In this document: one piece after another, positions 43,320 through 53,700 of the stretch
How the letters are laid out: each line of letters starts with the position of its first letter
Position numbering within the stretch: the stretch's first letter is position 1
Origin: Pseudomonas oryzihabitans
Lineage (GTDB): Bacteria > Pseudomonadota > Gammaproteobacteria > Pseudomonadales > Pseudomonadaceae
Direction: 5' to 3'
DNA length: 64,000 bases
Assembly (NCBI RefSeq): GCF_007665395.1
Contig: NZ_VDND01000003.1
Coordinates: forward strand, 124,001-188,000
Program-made: the position numbers and the translations under genes
Notes under the pieces: model-generated
The model's database searches: none
What the model saw: the letters and a program-made list of their open reading frames with translations, nothing else
What the model was told of the DNA's origin: nothing

Positions 43320-44339
43320 TCAGACCTTGACGATCCAACCCTCCGGCGCCGGCTTGTCGCCGGTCTGGATACCGGTCAGTTCCTCGTACAGCTTGCGCGT
43401 CACCGGGCCGACGTCGGTCAGGCTGTGGAAGACGTGCAGCTTCTCGCCGTACTGGATGCCGCCGATGGGGGTGATGACCGCGGCGGTGCCGCAGGCGCCG
43501 GCTTCGACGAACTGGTCGAGCTGGTCGATGAAGACGTCGCCCTCGACCACCTCCAGGTTCAGCCGCTCGCGGGCCAGGTCCATCAGCGACATCCGGGTCA
43601 CACCCGGCAGCACCGATTCCGAGCGCGGGGTGACGAACTTGCCGTCGCCGGTGATGGCGAAGAAGTTGGCCGAGCCGACTTCCTCGATCTTGCGATGGGT
43701 CAGCGGATCCAGGTAGATGCAGTCGGCGAAGCCTTCGGCCTTGGCCTGGGCGCCGGGCATCAGGCTGGCGGCGTAGTTGCCGCCGACCTTGGCGGCGCCG
43801 GTGCCCTGGGGCGCGGCGCGGTCGTAGCCGGAGATGACGAAGTTGTGCGGGGTCATGCCGCCCTTGAAGTAGGCGCCGACCGGGATGCCGAACACCACGA
43901 AGTGGAATTCGGGGGCGGTGCGCACGCCGATGTTGTCCCCCACGCCGATGACGAAGGGCCGCAGGTAGAAGGCGCCACCGGTGCCATAGGGCGGGATCCA
44001 GGCCTCGTTGGCCTTGACCACCTGCTGGCAGGCGTCGATGAACAGCTCGGTGGGCACCGGCGGCATCAGCAGGCGGGCGCAGCTCTTGTGCATGCGCGCG
44101 GCGTTGCGGTCGGGACGGAACAGGTTGATGGAACCGTCCTGGCAGCGATAGGCCTTGAGGCCTTCGAAGCACTGCTGGCCGTAGTGGATGGCCGTGGAGC
44201 CTTCGCTGATGTGCAGCTGGTTGTCGCGAGTCAGCTCGCCGGGTTGCCAGCTGCCGTCGCGATAGGTGGCGATAAAGCGGAAGTCGGTCTTGATATAGTC
44301 GAAACCGAGGGTCTTCCAATCGATGTCCGCAGCGCTCAT
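43320..44339 (-). CDS. ilvE: Branched-chain amino acid aminotransferase (class IV)
   Basis: PLP enzyme for the last step of Leu, Ile and Val synthesis and the first step of their breakdown. The 339-residue length and segments such as HYGQQCFEGLKAY, GTGGAFYLRPFVIGVG, AKVGGNYAASL (PLP-binding Lys), EEVGSANFFAI, LPGVTRMSLMDLA and EAGACGTAAVITPIGGI place it in the larger class of branched-chain aminotransferase (about 340 residues, eukaryote/Bacillus type) rather than the 309-residue E. coli type. A strong terminator follows, and it stands alone. Confidence 0.93.
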   Translation of the reverse strand: MSAADIDWKTLGFDYIKTDFRFIATYRDGSWQPGELTRDNQLHISEGSTAIHYGQQCFEGLKAYRCQDGSINLFRPDRNAARMHKSCARLLMPPVPTELFIDACQQVVKANEAWIPPYGTGGAFYLRPFVIGVGDNIGVRTAPEFHFVVFGIPVGAYFKGGMTPHNFVISGYDRAAPQGTGAAKVGGNYAASLMPGAQAKAEGFADCIYLDPLTHRKIEEVGSANFFAITGDGKFVTPRSESVLPGVTRMSLMDLARERLNLEVVEGDVFIDQLDQFVEAGACGTAAVITPIGGIQYGEKLHVFHSLTDVGPVTRKLYEELTGIQTGDKPAPEGWIVKV

Positions 44340-44583
44340 AGATCCTCGCAGTGCTCTCCGGCGGTCGCGCCGGTCGTTTCAGGGTGATGGCCGTGCGCCT
44401 CGCCGGCGACGGTTCAAGGGGTGGACGGGAAAACGCCGTCCTCAGACTGTGAAAGATACCGCTTATCCGGACCGCTGGGGGCACCTTTCAGCCAATCGGG
44501 TCTCCAAAGCACGACGCTGGCCCTTTGCCGCCGCTGCCTGCTGCCTCAGGCTTGGCCGCTTGGGTCGCCACCAGGAGCTCCTC

Positions 44584-45075
44584 TTGAAAACAACGATGGC
44601 GTTGCTGGGTGCCCTGACCCTGCCAACGCTCACGGCGCAGGCCGCCGGAATCTTCACCGATGCCTTCGATACGGCGCTCAATCGCCGGGTCATCGAGTGG
44701 CGCGGTGCCCCCTCGCCCGAGGGCATCGTCTTCAGTGTCATCGCCAGCCAGTTCAAGACCAGCGCCGGCCACGCCACTACCGATTTCCGCACCCAGCTGT
44801 CCACCTTCGGCGACAAGGTGCGCTTCCATGGCTGCAGCGCCAGTCGCTGGGAGATGAACGGACGCCTCTACCTGCCGCTCAAGGGCCAATACCGCATGGC
44901 CGGGCTGGACGAGCGCTACGGCGAGTACTTCATCGGCCAGCCCAGTCGCCAGGACTTGGAATGGGTGGCCATGAACACCCAGGTCAACTATCGCCTCTGC
45001 CGCCTGCGCGAGACCCTCTCGGCCGAAGACCTGCAGGGCCTGCGCTGGGTGTTGCGGGCGGCGGAGCCCGACTAG
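44584..45075 (+). CDS. Exported protein of unknown function
   Basis: A 163-residue product with a signal peptide ([19 protein letters not shown], cleavage before AGIF). The mature part is globular with two Cys ([10 protein letters not shown] and [10 protein letters not shown]) that could form a disulfide in the periplasm. I chose the TTG at 44584 because AGGAG lies 7 bases upstream; an ATG inside the signal peptide would shorten it to an improbable form. Its stop codon overlaps the convergent alcohol dehydrogenase stop at a CTAG. No family recognised. Confidence 0.7.
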   Translation: MKTTMALLGALTLPTLTAQAAGIFTDAFDTALNRRVIEWRGAPSPEGIVFSVIASQFKTSAGHATTDFRTQLSTFGDKVRFHGCSASRWEMNGRLYLPLKGQYRMAGLDERYGEYFIGQPSRQDLEWVAMNTQVNYRLCRLRETLSAEDLQGLRWVLRAAEPD

Positions 45076-46115
45076 TCGAAGCGGGTGATCACGGTCACCC
45101 CGGTCCCCTGGAAGCTATCCATCTGCATCAGCGCCGCACAGGATTCGGCCAGGCTGATCTCCCGGCCGATCAATTGTTCCGGGGCCAGGGTGCCCTGGCG
45201 CACCATGGCCAGCAGCACGTCGTAGCGATGGGCCTGCATGCCGTGGCTGCCGAGGATTTCCAGTTCATGGGCGATCACCAGGTTCATCGGCAGCGCTGGC
45301 GTGGCCAGGTCGCCCAGCAGCAGGCCGACCTGGATGTGCTTGCCGCGCTTGCGCAGGCTGGCGATGGAATTGCAGCAGGTGGTGGGATGGCCGAGGGCGT
45401 CGAGGGAGACGTGGGCACCGCCGCCGGTGAGTTCGCGTACCGCTGCGGGCACGCTGGCCACCTGGGTAGCATCGACGGTGGCCAGGGCACCGAGGCGGCG
45501 CGCCAGCGCCAGCTTGTCGGCGGTGATGTCGATGGCCACCACCTGGGCGCCCAGGGCGCTGGCGATCATGATCGCCGAGAGCCCGACCCCGCCGCAGCCG
45601 TGCACCGCCACCCACTGGCCGGCACTGACCTTGCCCTGGTCGACCACGGCGCGAAAGGCCGTCACGAAGCGACAGCCCAGGCTGGCGGCGGTGGCGAAGT
45701 CCAGTTGCTCGGGCAGGCCCACCAGGTTGAGATCGGCCTGGTGGATGCCGACGTACTGGGCGAAGGAGCCCCAATGGGTGAAGCCGGGCTGGAACTGGTG
45801 ATCGCAGACCTGCTGGTGGCCGGCGTGGCACTGCGGACAGGCGCCGCAGCCGCCGACGAAGGGGACGGTGACCCGGTCGCCGATCCGCCAGCGGCGGACG
45901 TCCCTGCCCACCGCCGCCACGATCCCGGCCAGTTCATGGCCCGGCACATGGGGCAGCTCGATGTCGCTGTCATGGCCGACCCAGCCGTGCCAATCGCTGC
46001 GGCAGACACCGGTCGCCATGACCCTGACCACCACGCCGTGGGGCTCGGGAGTGGGATCCGGTACGGTGCTCAGGCGCGGCGGGGCGGAGAAGGCTTCGTA
46101 GACGACGGCTTTCAT
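45072..46115 (-). CDS. Zinc-dependent alcohol dehydrogenase (MDR family)
   Basis: A 347-residue medium-chain dehydrogenase. Catalytic zinc ligands: Cys in [12 protein letters not shown] and His in [10 protein letters not shown]. The structural zinc lobe is present but altered: [19 protein letters not shown] keeps the four-Cys pattern. The NAD-binding motif is [14 protein letters not shown], and the Asp in [11 protein letters not shown] indicates NAD. Such enzymes oxidise primary or secondary alcohols or formaldehyde adducts. It is monocistronic, convergent with the small exported protein, and its neighbours give no hint of substrate. Confidence 0.9.
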   Translation of the reverse strand: MKAVVYEAFSAPPRLSTVPDPTPEPHGVVVRVMATGVCRSDWHGWVGHDSDIELPHVPGHELAGIVAAVGRDVRRWRIGDRVTVPFVGGCGACPQCHAGHQQVCDHQFQPGFTHWGSFAQYVGIHQADLNLVGLPEQLDFATAASLGCRFVTAFRAVVDQGKVSAGQWVAVHGCGGVGLSAIMIASALGAQVVAIDITADKLALARRLGALATVDATQVASVPAAVRELTGGGAHVSLDALGHPTTCCNSIASLRKRGKHIQVGLLLGDLATPALPMNLVIAHELEILGSHGMQAHRYDVLLAMVRQGTLAPEQLIGREISLAESCAALMQMDSFQGTGVTVITRFD

Positions 46116-46210
46116 GGGCTGGCCTCGGTGGGATGATTCCGACCAGTATGGCAAAGCGCCTTGTGCGCGAGACCGACTGAATACCTTTTTCCGCGCCGGA
46201 AGGCGGGTAC

Positions 46211-46903
46211 CTAGCCGGCCAGCGCCTGCAGCCCGCGCCAGGTGACCGGCGCCGCGCCGGCCAGGGCCTGGACCAGGGCGGCCTTGAGCCGGCAATCGGG
46301 CAGGGCGCGGTGGGTTTCCTGCACCGTGACGCCCTGCTGGCGGGCGGCCATGGCCAGGGCCTTGCGCCGCCAGCCGTCCTGGCTGCGGCTGTCCAGGCTG
46401 GGTTCCTGCCAGAACTGGGCATAGAGTTGCATCAGGCAATGCAGGCGGGTGCCATCCACCAGCTGCACCGGTGGCGTCTCCCGCTCCAGTTCCGGCGGCA
46501 GCGCCAGGCCGTGCAGGCGGGCGTTGTAGCCCAGCAGACGATAGTCGAAGGCCATGCCGTAGGCCAGCACAGTACGGCCCTGCAGCAGCGGCCAGAGCTG
46601 GGCGAAGACCTCGGGAAAGGTGGGCGCCTGGGTGAGATGGGCATCGGTCAGGCCGTGGATCAGGGTCGCTTCGCGCGGCACGGCGATGGCGGGGCGCACC
46701 AGGGTGTCGAGCAGCACCCGGCCGCTCAGGGTCATCACCGCCACCTCGATCAGCTGGGCTTCTTCGCCCAGGCCGGTGGCCTCGGTATCCAGCACCAGCA
46801 CATCCTGCTCCAGCCAGCGCTGCGCCTGCTCGAGCACCCGCAGTTGCAGGGCGTTGTAGCCGGGGACGGCGGTGGTGGAAGAGGACGACGACAAGGAATT
46901 CAT
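46211..46903 (-). CDS. DnaQ-like 3'-5' exonuclease (DEDDh)
   Basis: A 230-residue exonuclease-fold protein. Exo I is [11 protein letters not shown], containing the Asp-x-Glu pair near residue 38; Exo II is around [16 protein letters not shown] with Asp; Exo III is [16 protein letters not shown], with the His and Asp of the DEDDh class. The N-terminal 15 residues are a low-complexity Ser/Thr stretch. It is divergent from polB, so the two DNA-metabolism genes share a 193-base control region. Processive proofreading of PolII itself does not require it; RNA or DNA turnover is more likely. Confidence 0.85.
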   Translation of the reverse strand: MNSLSSSSSTTAVPGYNALQLRVLEQAQRWLEQDVLVLDTEATGLGEEAQLIEVAVMTLSGRVLLDTLVRPAIAVPREATLIHGLTDAHLTQAPTFPEVFAQLWPLLQGRTVLAYGMAFDYRLLGYNARLHGLALPPELERETPPVQLVDGTRLHCLMQLYAQFWQEPSLDSRSQDGWRRKALAMAARQQGVTVQETHRALPDCRLKAALVQALAGAAPVTWRGLQALAG

Positions 46904-47096
46904 GATACTGCCTGACACGGGTAACCAAGGATGCGCCCAGAAGCCGTGATGGTCGGCTCTACGACGGGTGTGCGCATTCGATGCAAGATCATCGCCACAG
47001 GACACAGGCCATTCGCCGTGGGCGACGAGCGGACCATTGGGCGCGTCGGGGTCGCCGGCCGTGGCCGGCCTTGCGAGAATGGCGCTTTGAGCGACG

Positions 47097-49454
47097 ATGA
47101 GGAGCGCCACCGCTTTGGCTGCCGCCCAGGGTTTCCTGCTGACACGCCTCTGGCGCGAGACATCCACCGGGATGGAGCTGGTGTTCTGGTTCGCCACCGA
47201 TGCCGGGCCGCGGCAGGTGCGGATGCCGGCCCAGCAGGCGGTGGCCTTCGTGCCGGCCGAGCGACGGGCGGACATCGAGCCGCTGCTGCCCGCCGGGGTC
47301 GAAGTGCGCGACCTGGCGCTGCAGGACTTCCAGCGGCGCCCCGTCCTGGGGCTCTATGCGCCGCGCTATCGCACCCTGCGCGACGTCGAGCAACGCCTCA
47401 CGGCGGCGGGTATCGAGGTCTACGAGGCCGATGTCGCCCCGGCGGACCGCTTCCTCATGGAGCGCTTCATTACCGCGCCGGTGCAGCTGCCGGTCGCCGG
47501 CGAGAATGCCTCCCCCTTGCGGCCGGCGGCCGACTATCGCCCGACCCTGCGCACCCTGTCGCTGGACATCGAGACCAGCGAGCGCGGCGAACTCTACAGC
47601 ATCGGCCTGCACGGCTGCGGCCAGCGCCAGGTGTACATGCTCGGTCCGCCCACCGGCGAGGCCGCGGCGGTGGACTTCGACCTGGAATACGTCGACGATC
47701 GCGCCACCTTGCTGCAGCGCCTCAACGCCTGGCTGGCGCGTCATGATCCCGACGTCATCATCGGCTGGAGCGTGCTGCACTTCGACATCCGCGTGCTCCA
47801 CGAGCACGCGCGCACCCTGGGCGTGCCCCTGCACCTGGGCCGGGGCGCTGCCGAGGACGACCGCTACGAGCCCGGCGGCCAGGGGCGCCCGTTCTTCGCC
47901 CTGCTGGCCGGACGGCCGATCATCGATGGCGTGGAGGCACTCAAGTCGGCGACCTGGGTGTTTCCCTCCTACAGCCTGGAGAACGTCTCGCGCACCCTGT
48001 TGGGCGAGGGCAAGGCCATCGACAATCCCCACGACCGCATGGCCTCCATCAACCGCATGTTCGCCAGCGAGAAGAGCGCCCTGGCGCGCTACAACCTGGT
48101 GGATTGCGAGCTGGTCACCCGCATCTTCGCCAAGACCGAGCTGCTGCGCTTCCTGCTGGAGCGGGCCAGCGTCACCGGCCTGCCGCTGGAGCGCCATGGC
48201 GCCTCCATCGCCGCCTTCTACCACCTCTATCTGCCGCTGATGCACCGCCAGGGCTTCGTCGCGCCCAACCTCGGCGCCCAGCCGCCCGAGGCCAGCCCGG
48301 GCGGCTTCGTCATGGATTCGCGGCCCGGGCTCTACGACTCGGTGCTGGTGCTGGACTACAAGAGCCTCTATCCCTCGCTGATCCGCACCTTTCTCATCGA
48401 CCCGGTGGGCCTGGTGGAAGGCCTGGCGTTGCCCGAGGAAGAGACGGTGCCGGGCTTTCGCGGGGCGCGTTTCCATCGCAGCCGGCACTGCCTGCCGGAG
48501 ATGGTGGCGCGGGTCTGGGAGGGGCGCGATGCGGCCAAGCGGGCCGGCAACGCGCCCCTGGCCCAGGCGCTGAAGATCATCATGAACAGCTTCTACGGGG
48601 TGCTGGGCACGCCGCACTGCCGCTTCTTCGACCATCGCCTGGCCTCGTCCATCACCCTGCGCGGCCACGCGGTGATGCACCGGACCCGCGAGCTGATCGA
48701 GGCGCGCGGCCACCAGGTGATCTATGGTGACACCGACTCCACCTTCGTCTGGCTCGGCCGCGCCCACGGGGAAGCCGACGCCGAACGCATCGGTCGCGAT
48801 CTGGTGGCGGCGGTCAACGCCCACTGGCGCGCGCAGCTGCAGGCCGAACTGGGGCTGGAAAGCCACCTGGAGCTGCAATACGAGACCCATTTTTCCCGCT
48901 TTCTCATGCCCACCATCCGCGGCGCGGAAGAGGGCAGCAAGAAGAGATACGCCGGGCTCAGGCCAGGTGCCGATGGCCAACCGGAGCTGGTGTTCAAGGG
49001 CCTGGAAACGGTGCGCAGCGACTGGTCGCCGCTGGCCCAGCGCTTCCAGCGCGAACTCTATCTGCGCATCTTCACCGGCGAGCCCCACGTGGACTACCTG
49101 CGCGATTTCGTCGCCCGCACCCGCGCCGGCGAGTTCGACGAGCTGCTGGTCTATCGCAAGCGCCTGCGGCGGCCGCTGGAGGAATACCAGAGCACCGGCC
49201 CGCCCCAGGTGCGCGCCGCCCGCCTGGTCGAGGCGGAAAACGCCCGGCGCGGGCGCCGCAGCCAGTTCCGTCGCGGTGGCTGGATCAGCTACCTGATCAC
49301 CACCGCCGGCCCCGAACCGGCCGAGCTGCCCCATGCGCCGCCGGACTACGACCACTATGTGCAGCGCCAGCTGGCGCCGGTGGCCGATGCCATCCTGCCC
49401 TTCGTCGGCGACCGCTTCGAGCGGCTGCTGGATCGGCAAATGGGGTTGTTTTGA
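47097..49454 (+). CDS. polB: DNA polymerase II (family B)
   Basis: A 785-residue family B polymerase used in replication restart and translesion synthesis. The N-terminal exonuclease domain has Exo I LSLDIETSERGELYSIGL near residue 155 and a later SWSVLHFDIRVL-type Exo II. Polymerase motif A is LDYKSLYPSLI near 420, motif B is ALKIIMNSFYGVLGTPHCRF near 495, and motif C is YGDTDSTF near 542. All catalytic Asp residues are present. The length matches E. coli Pol II. No LexA-type CTGT-N8-ACAG box was found upstream. The stop codon overlaps the next gene's TTG start. Confidence 0.95.
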   Translation: MRSATALAAAQGFLLTRLWRETSTGMELVFWFATDAGPRQVRMPAQQAVAFVPAERRADIEPLLPAGVEVRDLALQDFQRRPVLGLYAPRYRTLRDVEQRLTAAGIEVYEADVAPADRFLMERFITAPVQLPVAGENASPLRPAADYRPTLRTLSLDIETSERGELYSIGLHGCGQRQVYMLGPPTGEAAAVDFDLEYVDDRATLLQRLNAWLARHDPDVIIGWSVLHFDIRVLHEHARTLGVPLHLGRGAAEDDRYEPGGQGRPFFALLAGRPIIDGVEALKSATWVFPSYSLENVSRTLLGEGKAIDNPHDRMASINRMFASEKSALARYNLVDCELVTRIFAKTELLRFLLERASVTGLPLERHGASIAAFYHLYLPLMHRQGFVAPNLGAQPPEASPGGFVMDSRPGLYDSVLVLDYKSLYPSLIRTFLIDPVGLVEGLALPEEETVPGFRGARFHRSRHCLPEMVARVWEGRDAAKRAGNAPLAQALKIIMNSFYGVLGTPHCRFFDHRLASSITLRGHAVMHRTRELIEARGHQVIYGDTDSTFVWLGRAHGEADAERIGRDLVAAVNAHWRAQLQAELGLESHLELQYETHFSRFLMPTIRGAEEGSKKRYAGLRPGADGQPELVFKGLETVRSDWSPLAQRFQRELYLRIFTGEPHVDYLRDFVARTRAGEFDELLVYRKRLRRPLEEYQSTGPPQVRAARLVEAENARRGRRSQFRRGGWISYLITTAGPEPAELPHAPPDYDHYVQRQLAPVADAILPFVGDRFERLLDRQMGLF

Positions 49455-50240
49455 AGGCGACCAGGAATGACGGGCTGGATGAGGCGGGTTTCATCCGCCA
49501 GGTGCCCCGCGTGCCCTTCCAGGCCGAGTACCGCGCCGTGCTGGCGGCCGTGCGCCGCCAGTTGCCGGCCCTCCTGGGCGCTCATCTGGTAGCGCTCTAT
49601 GTCTATGGGAGCGTGGCCGAGGGTCGCGCCCGACCTGGGCGATCGGACCTGGATCTCACGCTGATCCTCAGCGATGCCTGCCCGGCTGAATTCCTCGAGG
49701 CGCTGGAGCGGCTCAGGCGGGCGCTGGAGCGCCAGCATCCCACCGTCAGCAAGATCGATTTCGACATCGGTCGCCGGGCCCAGGCGCTGGCCGCCGCCCA
49801 CCGCTACAGCTGGGGCTATTGGCTCAAGCACCAGTGCCGCTGGCTGTGGGGTGAGGACCTGGCGCGCCGTTTCGCGCCCTTCACGCCCGAGCTCGCCATC
49901 GTCCGGGCGGTGAATGGCGAGGTACTGCCGCTGCTCCGCGGCTTCGTTCCGCTGATCGCCCACAGCGCGGTGACCAGCGAACGCCTGAGCCTTCAGCGCG
50001 AGGCCGCGCGGCGCCTGCTGCGCGCGCTACCTGCTGCGCCGGCCGGAAGAGACCGGTTGGCCGTGGAGTCTGGAGGACCATCGGGCGCGTGCCCTCAGGC
50101 GCCATCCCGAGCAACGCCCGGCCCTGGACTTCTTCTACCGGGAAGCCCTGCAGCCCCAGGCTACCGCGACCGACTTCGCTCCGCGGCTGGCTGCCGTTCT
50201 CACGTGGCTCGAACGGCAACTGGTCCGGGCGGGAGACTGA
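49451..50240 (+). pseudogene. Nucleotidyltransferase-domain gene with an apparent frameshift
   Basis: The first about 191 codons encode a nucleotidyltransferase domain of the aminoglycoside-adenylyltransferase/MNT type: YVYGSVAEGRARPGRSDLDLTLIL has the GS-x(9)-DxD pattern. Near 50021-50030 a CGCGCGC run shifts the frame by +1. The natural C terminus continues in another frame from 50025 (RYLLRRPEETGWPW and onward) to TGA at 50240. Without the shift the protein would be about 262 residues. In the unshifted frame translation runs on into repeats. It could be a real mutation, a slippage hot spot or a sequencing error. It starts inside the polB stop codon. Confidence 0.75.
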
Positions 50241-50261
50241 AGCCCCATTGGCGGGCCGCTC

Positions 50262-50460
50262 CAGAGCACCCTCACCCCAGCCCTCTCCCGCAGGCGGGAG
50301 AGGGGGCGGTCGGGGCGCGGGGTAAGGTTTGGCGCAGGTCGATGACGGCGCGGTCTCGTCCACCGGTCTCGCTCGGCAAGGGCTGGTGGGCCGCTCCAGA
50401 GCACCCTCACCCCAGCCCTCTCCCGCAGGCGGGAGAGGGGGCGGTCGGGGCGCGGGGTCC
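50262..50460. repeat. Two near-identical GAGAGGGGGC repeats
   Basis: CCAGAGCACCCTCACCCCAG followed by CCCTCTCCCGCAGGCGGGAG and AGGGGGCGGTCGGGGCGCGG occurs near 50262-50322 and again near 50396-50460, about 136 bases apart, each with a CTCTCCCGC/GCGGGAGAG stem-loop. The rest of the 50241-50763 gap is spacer and the CheB-CheR promoter region; no promoter elements were confidently recognised. Confidence 0.85.
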
Positions 50461-50763
50461 TGCATAGGGTGAATGACGGCGCAGCCTCATCCACCGCAGC
50501 GTCGCTCCCGGCACCTGTACCCGAGGCCGCTGTCGCCGGCCCGGCCTGGCTCACGCTTCGCTCGCACTCGCCGCCGCGCCATCAGTCCGATTCAAAAGGG
50601 GCAAACGTCGGCTAGGTCGCCTCTCTGCAGCGTGAGGTCCGCCTCCTGGCGAGCGCTCGTTATACTGGGGAGCTTGGCGTCGTTTCCGCGCGCAAGGGAT
50701 GGACGGCCTGAGCCGTGGCAAGCGCGGCAATCACGATTTCTTGGATTTTCAGACGGCGGATAG

Positions 50764-53700
50764 ATGAGCAAACAGGCGGATGTGGCCAGACCCAACAATT
50801 CCAAACACCTGACCCCCAGCGACCTGCCGTTTCCGGTGGTGGGGATCGGGGCTTCCGCTGGCGGTATCCAGGCACTGTTGCGCTTCTTCGAAGCCCTGCC
50901 GGCCGATTGCGGCATGGCCTTCGTGGTGGTGATGCACCTGTCGCGGGAACACCAGAGCAGCCTCGACCAGATCCTGCAGCGGGTGACCCGGCTGCCGGTG
51001 CAGCAAGTCACCCAGCCGGTACCCATCCAGGCCGAGCACGTCTATGTGATACCGCCCGCCCACGATCTGACCATGAACGATGGCTATCTGCGCCTGACCC
51101 CGGCAGAGCGGCCCCAGGGCGATCACGTCGCGGTGGACCTGTTCTTCCGGGCCCTGGCCGATGTCCACCGGACCCACGCCATCGGCATCGTCCTGTCCGG
51201 CAATGGTGCCGACGGCGCCGTGGGGTTGGGACGGGTCAAGGAGCAGGGTGGGGTGACCCTGGCCCAGGCGCCGGAAGACGCGGAGTTCGACTCCATGCCC
51301 AGCAGCGCCATCGCCGCCGGTGCCGTGGACTTCGTCCTGCCGGTGGTGGAGATGCCGCAGAAACTGCTGGAACTGGCCGCGACCATCAGCACCCTGAGCC
51401 AGGGGGAGTTGCGCCAGATCGACCTCGAAGCACGGGTGCCGGGTGCTTCGAGCAAGGCCATGCAGCTGGCGCTGCGTGACATCCTCACCCTGCTGCGCAC
51501 CCGCACCGGGCACAATTTCAAGCAGTACAAGACCGCCACGGTGCTGCGCCGGGTGGAGCGGCGCATGCAGGTGAACACCATCGCCGACATGCCGGCCTAC
51601 GCCGGCTTCCTCCACGATCACCCCGAGGAAACCCCGGCACTGCTCAAGGACATGCTCATCGGCGTGACCAACTTCTTCCGGGATCGCGAGGCCTTCGAGG
51701 CGCTGGAGCGGGATGTCATTCCGGAGTTGTTCGAGCACCTGCCGGTCAACGAGGACGACCAGGAGCTGCGCGTCTGGAGCGCCGCCTGCTCCAGCGGCGA
51801 AGAGGCCTATTCGTTGGCCATGTTGCTGACCGAGCAGGCCGAGCTGCGCCAGTCCGGGGCGCGGCTGCAAGTCTTCGCCACCGATCTCGACGAGCACGCC
51901 CTGGCCATGGCGCGCCATGGCGTCTATCCCGGCTCCATCGTCACCGACGTCGCCCCGGCCCGGCTGCGCCAGCACCTGCTCAAGGAGCAGAACCAGTACC
52001 GGGTGAAGAAGGAGCTGCGCGAGAAGGTACTGTTCGCCCAGCACAACCTGCTCAGCGATCCGCCGTTTTCCCGGCTCGATCTGATCAGCTGCCGCAACCT
52101 GCTGATCTACCTGGACCGGGAGGTGCAGGCCGAGATCCTGCATACCTTCCATTTCGCCCTCAAGCCGGGTGGCTTCCTGTTCCTCGGCAGTTCCGAGTCG
52201 GCCGACGTGCAGAGCAACCTGTTCGCCACGGTGGACAAGAAGAACCGCATCTATCGCGCCAAGCACACCACCAGCGTGGTCCGGCCCACACCGCTGCTCA
52301 ACCTCAATCCGGGGGTGCACAGCGTGCGCCTGCCGCCGCATCAGGTCGGCCGGCGCAAGAAGGTGTCCTTCGCCGAGGTGCACCAGCGGGTGCTGGAGCA
52401 GTACGCGCCGCCGAGCATCATCGTCGACCGCGAATCCAACATCGTGCACATGTCCGAGCGGGCCGGGCGCTTCCTGCGCTATGTCGGCGGCGAGCCCAGC
52501 TACAACCTGCCGGCGCTGGTACTGGAGGAGCTGCGCCTGGAATTGCGTACCGCGCTGTTCCAGGCGTTGCAGAGCAACAAGAGCGTCGAGGCGCGCCGCG
52601 TGCACATCCAGCGCGACGACCGCAGCTACTACATCAACATGGTGGTGCGGCCCTTCCGCGACAGCGATACCAGCACCGACTACATGCTGGTGCTCTTCGA
52701 CGAAGTCGAAGACGTCATGAGCACCGACTCCCCCAGCGATCACACCGAGGCCAAGGACAGCGTCCTCACCCAGCTGGAAGCCGAATTGCAGCGCACCAAG
52801 GAGCAGCTGCAGCTGACCATCGAGCAGTCCGAGACCTCCACCGAGGAGCTCAAGGCCTCCAACGAGGAATTGCAGGCGATCAACGAGGAGTTGCGCTCGG
52901 CCACCGAGGAGCTGGAGACCAGCAAGGAAGAGTTGCAGTCGATCAACGAGGAACTGATCACCGTCAACTACGAACTCAAGGCCAAGATCGAGGAAACCGG
53001 GAAGATCAACGACGATCTGCAGAACCTGATCACCTCCACCGACATCGCCACGGTGTTCGTCGACCGCGGCATGCGCATCAAGAGATTCACCCCGCGCGCG
53101 GCGAGCATCTTCAACATCATCGTCAGCGACACCGGGCGTTCGCTGCTCGACATCACCCATCGGCTGGACTACCCGGAGCTGGCCACCGACGCCAACCAGG
53201 TATTCGAGTCCCTCGGGCAGATCGAGCGCGAAGTCCACAGCCATGACGAGCGCTGGTACCTGGCGCGGTTGCTGCCCTATCGCACCGCCGAGGATCGCAT
53301 CGAAGGCGCGGTGCTGACCTTCATCGACATCACCGAGCGCCGCCTGGCCCAGGATCGCGCCCGCGCCGGCGAGGAAAACATGCGCCTGGTGGCCCAGACC
53401 ATCCAGGACTACGCCATCGTCACCCTGGATGCCACCGGCATCATCAACAGCTGGAACGGCGGGGCGACCCGGCTGTTCGGCTACAGCGAGCGCGAGGCGC
53501 TGGGTCAGCCGGTCGGCCTGATCTTCACTCCGGAGGACGTCGCCGCCCAGGTCCCGGAGGCGGAGCTGCGCACCGCCGACGAGCAGGGCGCCGCCAGCAA
53601 CGAGCGCTGGCTCAGACGCAAGGATGGCAGTCGCCTGTATTGCACCGGTGTGCTCAGCCGCATGAGCAACGCCTACGGTGGTCGCGGCTACGCCAAGATC

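Noticed and set aside
46904..47096. LexA (SOS) box upstream of polB
   Set aside because: No CTGT-N8-ACAG-like palindrome was found in the intergenic region.
50025..50467. The long C-terminal extension of the nucleotidyltransferase frame (to 50467) as real
   Set aside because: It translates repeat DNA twice (PHPSPLPQAGEGAVGARG), whereas the other frame gives a credible domain end at 50240.
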